DNA of 29,013 nt, from NCBI GenBank assembly GCA_000750105.3, contig JPHH03000120.1:1-29013 (forward strand), in the 5' to 3' direction. The position numbers were made by a program, and so were the translations under genes. The stretch's first letter is position 1. Each line of letters starts with the position of its first letter. Of this stretch, positions 26,873-29,013 are shown piece after piece. The notes beneath the pieces were generated by a model that had not been told where the DNA came from, did not search any database, and was given only the letters and a program-made list of their open reading frames with translations. This DNA comes from Tolypocladium sp. Sup5 PDA-1 (Eukaryota > Ascomycota > Sordariomycetes > Hypocreales > Ophiocordycipitaceae).

Positions 26873-28582
26873 ATGCATCTTCGCAGCTTTGCTATTGCGG
26901 CAGCTTCGCTGTCTAAGCTGGCCTCTGCTACTGCCAACGACAACGATGACGGCCATGATGACCATGGCAGAACCTACAAGCATGTCGCCTTCTTCAGTAT
27001 CGACGGAATGCATTCGTCTGATGTAGCCAAGTGGGTTGCCATGAAGCCCCAAGGCACAATCGGAAAGCTATTGGAGACTGGATACTGGTATAAAGGCGCG
27101 TTGACTTCTGCACCGTCTGATTCGTTTCCCGGCACCGTGAGCTTAGTGTCTGGTGCGGAGCCCGCTATGTCGGGCATCTGGTACGACGATGCGTATGGTA
27201 AGTTACAAGGCCACGTCGATTATAGATAGAAGATAGCTAATGCCCTCGTAATTAGACCGCGCTCTCTGGAACCCGCACTCTCAGACCAAGTCAAACTGTC
27301 AAGGACCCCCAGGTTCCGAAGGTTGATACACTCTGTCGAAAGAACCGCCGGTTTGTAGCTAAACTTGAACAGTTCTCTACGACGAGACCAAGGATTATGA
27401 CAACACAAAGCTCTGGTCGTCGCCAAACCCAACAGCCGTGGGCGGCAACATCGACCCGGAGAACCTTCCCCAAGCCATGGTAGGCGGCAAGTGCATCAAC
27501 CTCTATCCGCACCAGCACCTCCAGGTAAACACCATCTTCGAGGTGGTACATCGACACGGCCAGACCGCATACGCAGATAAGCATCCCGCTTATGACCTCG
27601 TCCGAGGGCCATCCGGGAAGGGACTCAGCGTCGGCTACTTCCCCGAGATTCAGAGCCTTGACAGTAAGCCTGCCTCCGCTATTACTCCCCACACGTATCC
27701 TGCTTCCGTGGTCCGAGGAAGAACATAAAGGGCTAACGCCAAAGGCAAGCTAGCAACGTCACTCAGATTATCGGTTACGATACACTCCACGCCCAAGCAT
27801 TCATCGATTGGATCGACGGCAAGAGCCCCGCCAACACAGAAGTTCAGGAGGCTCTCACCGGCCCGCCAATGCTCTTCGGTGGTAACTTCCAAGCCGTCTC
27901 CGTTGCACAGAAATCCTACGGGTATCAGGCTGGCTCGCTCGCTTTCACGAGCCAACTCGCTACCGCCATGACTTTTGTGGACAACTCTCTCGCCAGTGTC
28001 GTGGCTGAGCTGCAGAAGAAGGGGATCTTCGACGACACCCTCATTTTCGTCTGCAGCAAGCACGGCCAAGCGCCGATCGACCCCAAGCTGTACCGAAAGA
28101 TTGACCAGAAGCTCATAGAGCCCTCGACCGGTGTCAAGATGGCACAGGTCACAGCCGACGACATTGGCCTGCTCTGGCTCGATAACCAAAACGATCTGAG
28201 CAATGCCGTTGCCGGCCTGACAAAGAACAAGACTCTCCTTGCCATCTCCGACATCATCTATGGCAACCGACTTGTCGCCGAGGGTTACGGCAATCCAAAG
28301 ACGGACCCAGCAGTCCCCGATATCATCATTGTCCCCGAACTCGGCGTCATCTACACCACCAGCACTTCCAAGATAGCTGAGCACGGCGGCTTCAGCAACG
28401 ACGATAGGAACGTGGCATGCTTTGCTAGCAGCCCTTGCCTTAAGAAGCAGGTATTCACGCAGCAAGTCAGCACCGCCCAGGTCGCCCCAACCATCCTTCA
28501 AGCTCTGGGCCTAAACCCGGCAGATTTGGACTCTGTGAAGCACGGCAAAGTCGATAACCTCCCCGGATTTGATCGTCAGTAA
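26873..28582 (+). CDS. Secreted type I phosphodiesterase/nucleotide pyrophosphatase-like enzyme
   Basis: Four exons (26873-27197, 27256-27321, 27373-27663, 27750-28582) with introns of 58, 51 and 86 bp restore one 504-residue frame. The joints read DDAYD-RALWN, GPPGSEV-LYDE and SLDT-SNVTQI. An N-terminal signal peptide (MHLRSFAIAAASLSKLASA) suggests secretion. The fold is alkaline-phosphatase-like. FFSIDGMHSSD carries the first metal-binding Asp (residue 44). SAPSDSFPGTVSLVSG holds the Ser/Thr nucleophile. YADKHPAYD and later SKHGQAPID and EHGGFSNDDRN supply the His and Asp metal ligands. Enzymes of this family hydrolyse phosphodiester or pyrophosphate bonds of nucleotides or related substrates at two zinc ions; the substrate of this fungal branch is unknown. 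The chosen ATG directly precedes the signal peptide. The protein seems complete, ending NLPGFDRQ-TAA. Confidence 0.88.
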
Positions 28583-29013
28583 GCAGCCGTCGAACCCACT
28601 CCGCCTCCCCGACCGATACCCTCGTCGATCCAACAAACGCCGTGGAGTCAGAACACGAGCGGCTTCGTGAACTCGTCGGAATTCCGCCAGAATGTGGACC
28701 CGATCCTCAAGTTGGAGCTCGAGCATCTATATGCCGGCCTTCCCCATTTCTGCGCGACGTTCTTCAGTGGCGTGCCAGATCTCGAGGCGGTCTCTGCTAC
28801 CGTCTTTCGCAGGTGTGCCGAAGGCGACAATCCGCTCTTCGGCAGCGAAGGGTGGAGCGGATGGCCGACAGGCGCCAAAGAGAGCGACGTGCTGACCTGG
28901 TTTCGCGGCTTAATCCCGAAGCTGGAAGCATTCGCAGGCGACCGGATTTCGACTCCGGCGGCTCGACGAAAGCTGTTGGCGCAGCCGAGGACACCACTGG
29001 GGGGCTCCACGGG
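28583..29013 (+). pseudogene. FunK1-like protein, N-terminal region without start, cut by window end
   Basis: Directly after the phosphodiesterase TAA, and in the same frame, 143 codons remain open to the window end with no ATG. The sequence AAVEPTPPPRPIPSSIQQTP, NTSGFVNSSEFRQNV, LKLELEHLYAGLPHF, TVFRRCAEGDNPLF, GWSGWPTGAKESDVLTWF and RRKLLAQPRTPLGGST matches the region that precedes the kinase domain in fungal FunK1 proteins. The kinase domain itself would lie beyond 29013. Absence of a start codon means either a 5'-truncated copy or an unseen upstream exon. The phosphodiesterase stop abutting this frame suggests a junction of two sequences here. Confidence 0.55.

Noticed and set aside
27650..28501. 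283-codon minus-strand ORF
   Set aside because: Antisense to the last exon of the phosphodiesterase, whose catalytic motifs and intron phases fix the plus strand as coding.

Overview
The window looks like an accessory, gene-poor segment of a filamentous ascomycete genome (Pezizomycotina, probably Sordariomycetes). The evidence is short 51-93 bp introns with GT(A/C)NGT donors, CTAAC or CTGAC branch sites and AG acceptors, plus family content: an NsdD-type GATA factor, a class II hydrophobin, a Zn2Cys6 regulator, a fungal APH-fold kinase, a FunK1-like fragment and a Rep/Pif1 Helitron. No bacterial, tRNA, rRNA or CRISPR feature is supported.

Layout. 1-4523: a near-perfect 19-bp-arm palindrome, then a decayed Helitron whose reading frame carries one spliceable intron, one frameshift and 14 in-frame stops (12 TAG, 2 TAA, no TGA), a pattern expected from repeat-induced point mutation (RIP). 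4524-5760: no recognised gene; an 18-bp tandem duplication. 5761-7231 (-): an intact-looking APH-family phosphotransferase with a 70-bp intron and a duplicated N-terminal segment. 7640-10403: no clear gene, with frame-broken Pro/His/Gln-rich coding remnants on the minus strand. 10591-12710 (+): a small hypothetical ORF, then a three-exon nsdD gene whose zinc finger appears only after splicing. 12922-14168: truncated copies of a GH18 chitinase (-) and of the CDC48 D1 AAA+ module (+). 14554-15556 (-): a two-exon secreted ice-binding (DUF3494) protein with a C-terminal six-cysteine module. 16583-18519 (+): a multi-exon Zn2Cys6 regulator broken by frame problems, with a GC-AG intron. 18520-21056: mostly non-coding, AT-rich, with small repeats. 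21228-21649 (+): a class II hydrophobin of three exons. 22069-23385 (+): a very GC-rich unrecognised ORF built from three citropin/aurein-like amphipathic helices alternating with two copies of an Ala/Leu-rich helix. 24096-24794 (+): an internally deleted thiolase copy next to a non-LTR retrotransposon RT fragment. 26873-28582 (+): a four-exon secreted type I phosphodiesterase/nucleotide pyrophosphatase-like enzyme, followed in the same frame by a start-less FunK1-like fragment running off the window.

The genes form no obvious pathway. The picture is a patchwork of a few intact secreted or regulatory genes (hydrophobin, ice-binding protein, phosphodiesterase, NsdD, APH kinase) among partial copies of core genes and dead transposons. 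The most original object is the three-helix repeat protein at 22069-23385. All family assignments come from reading motifs by eye; no database search was run.
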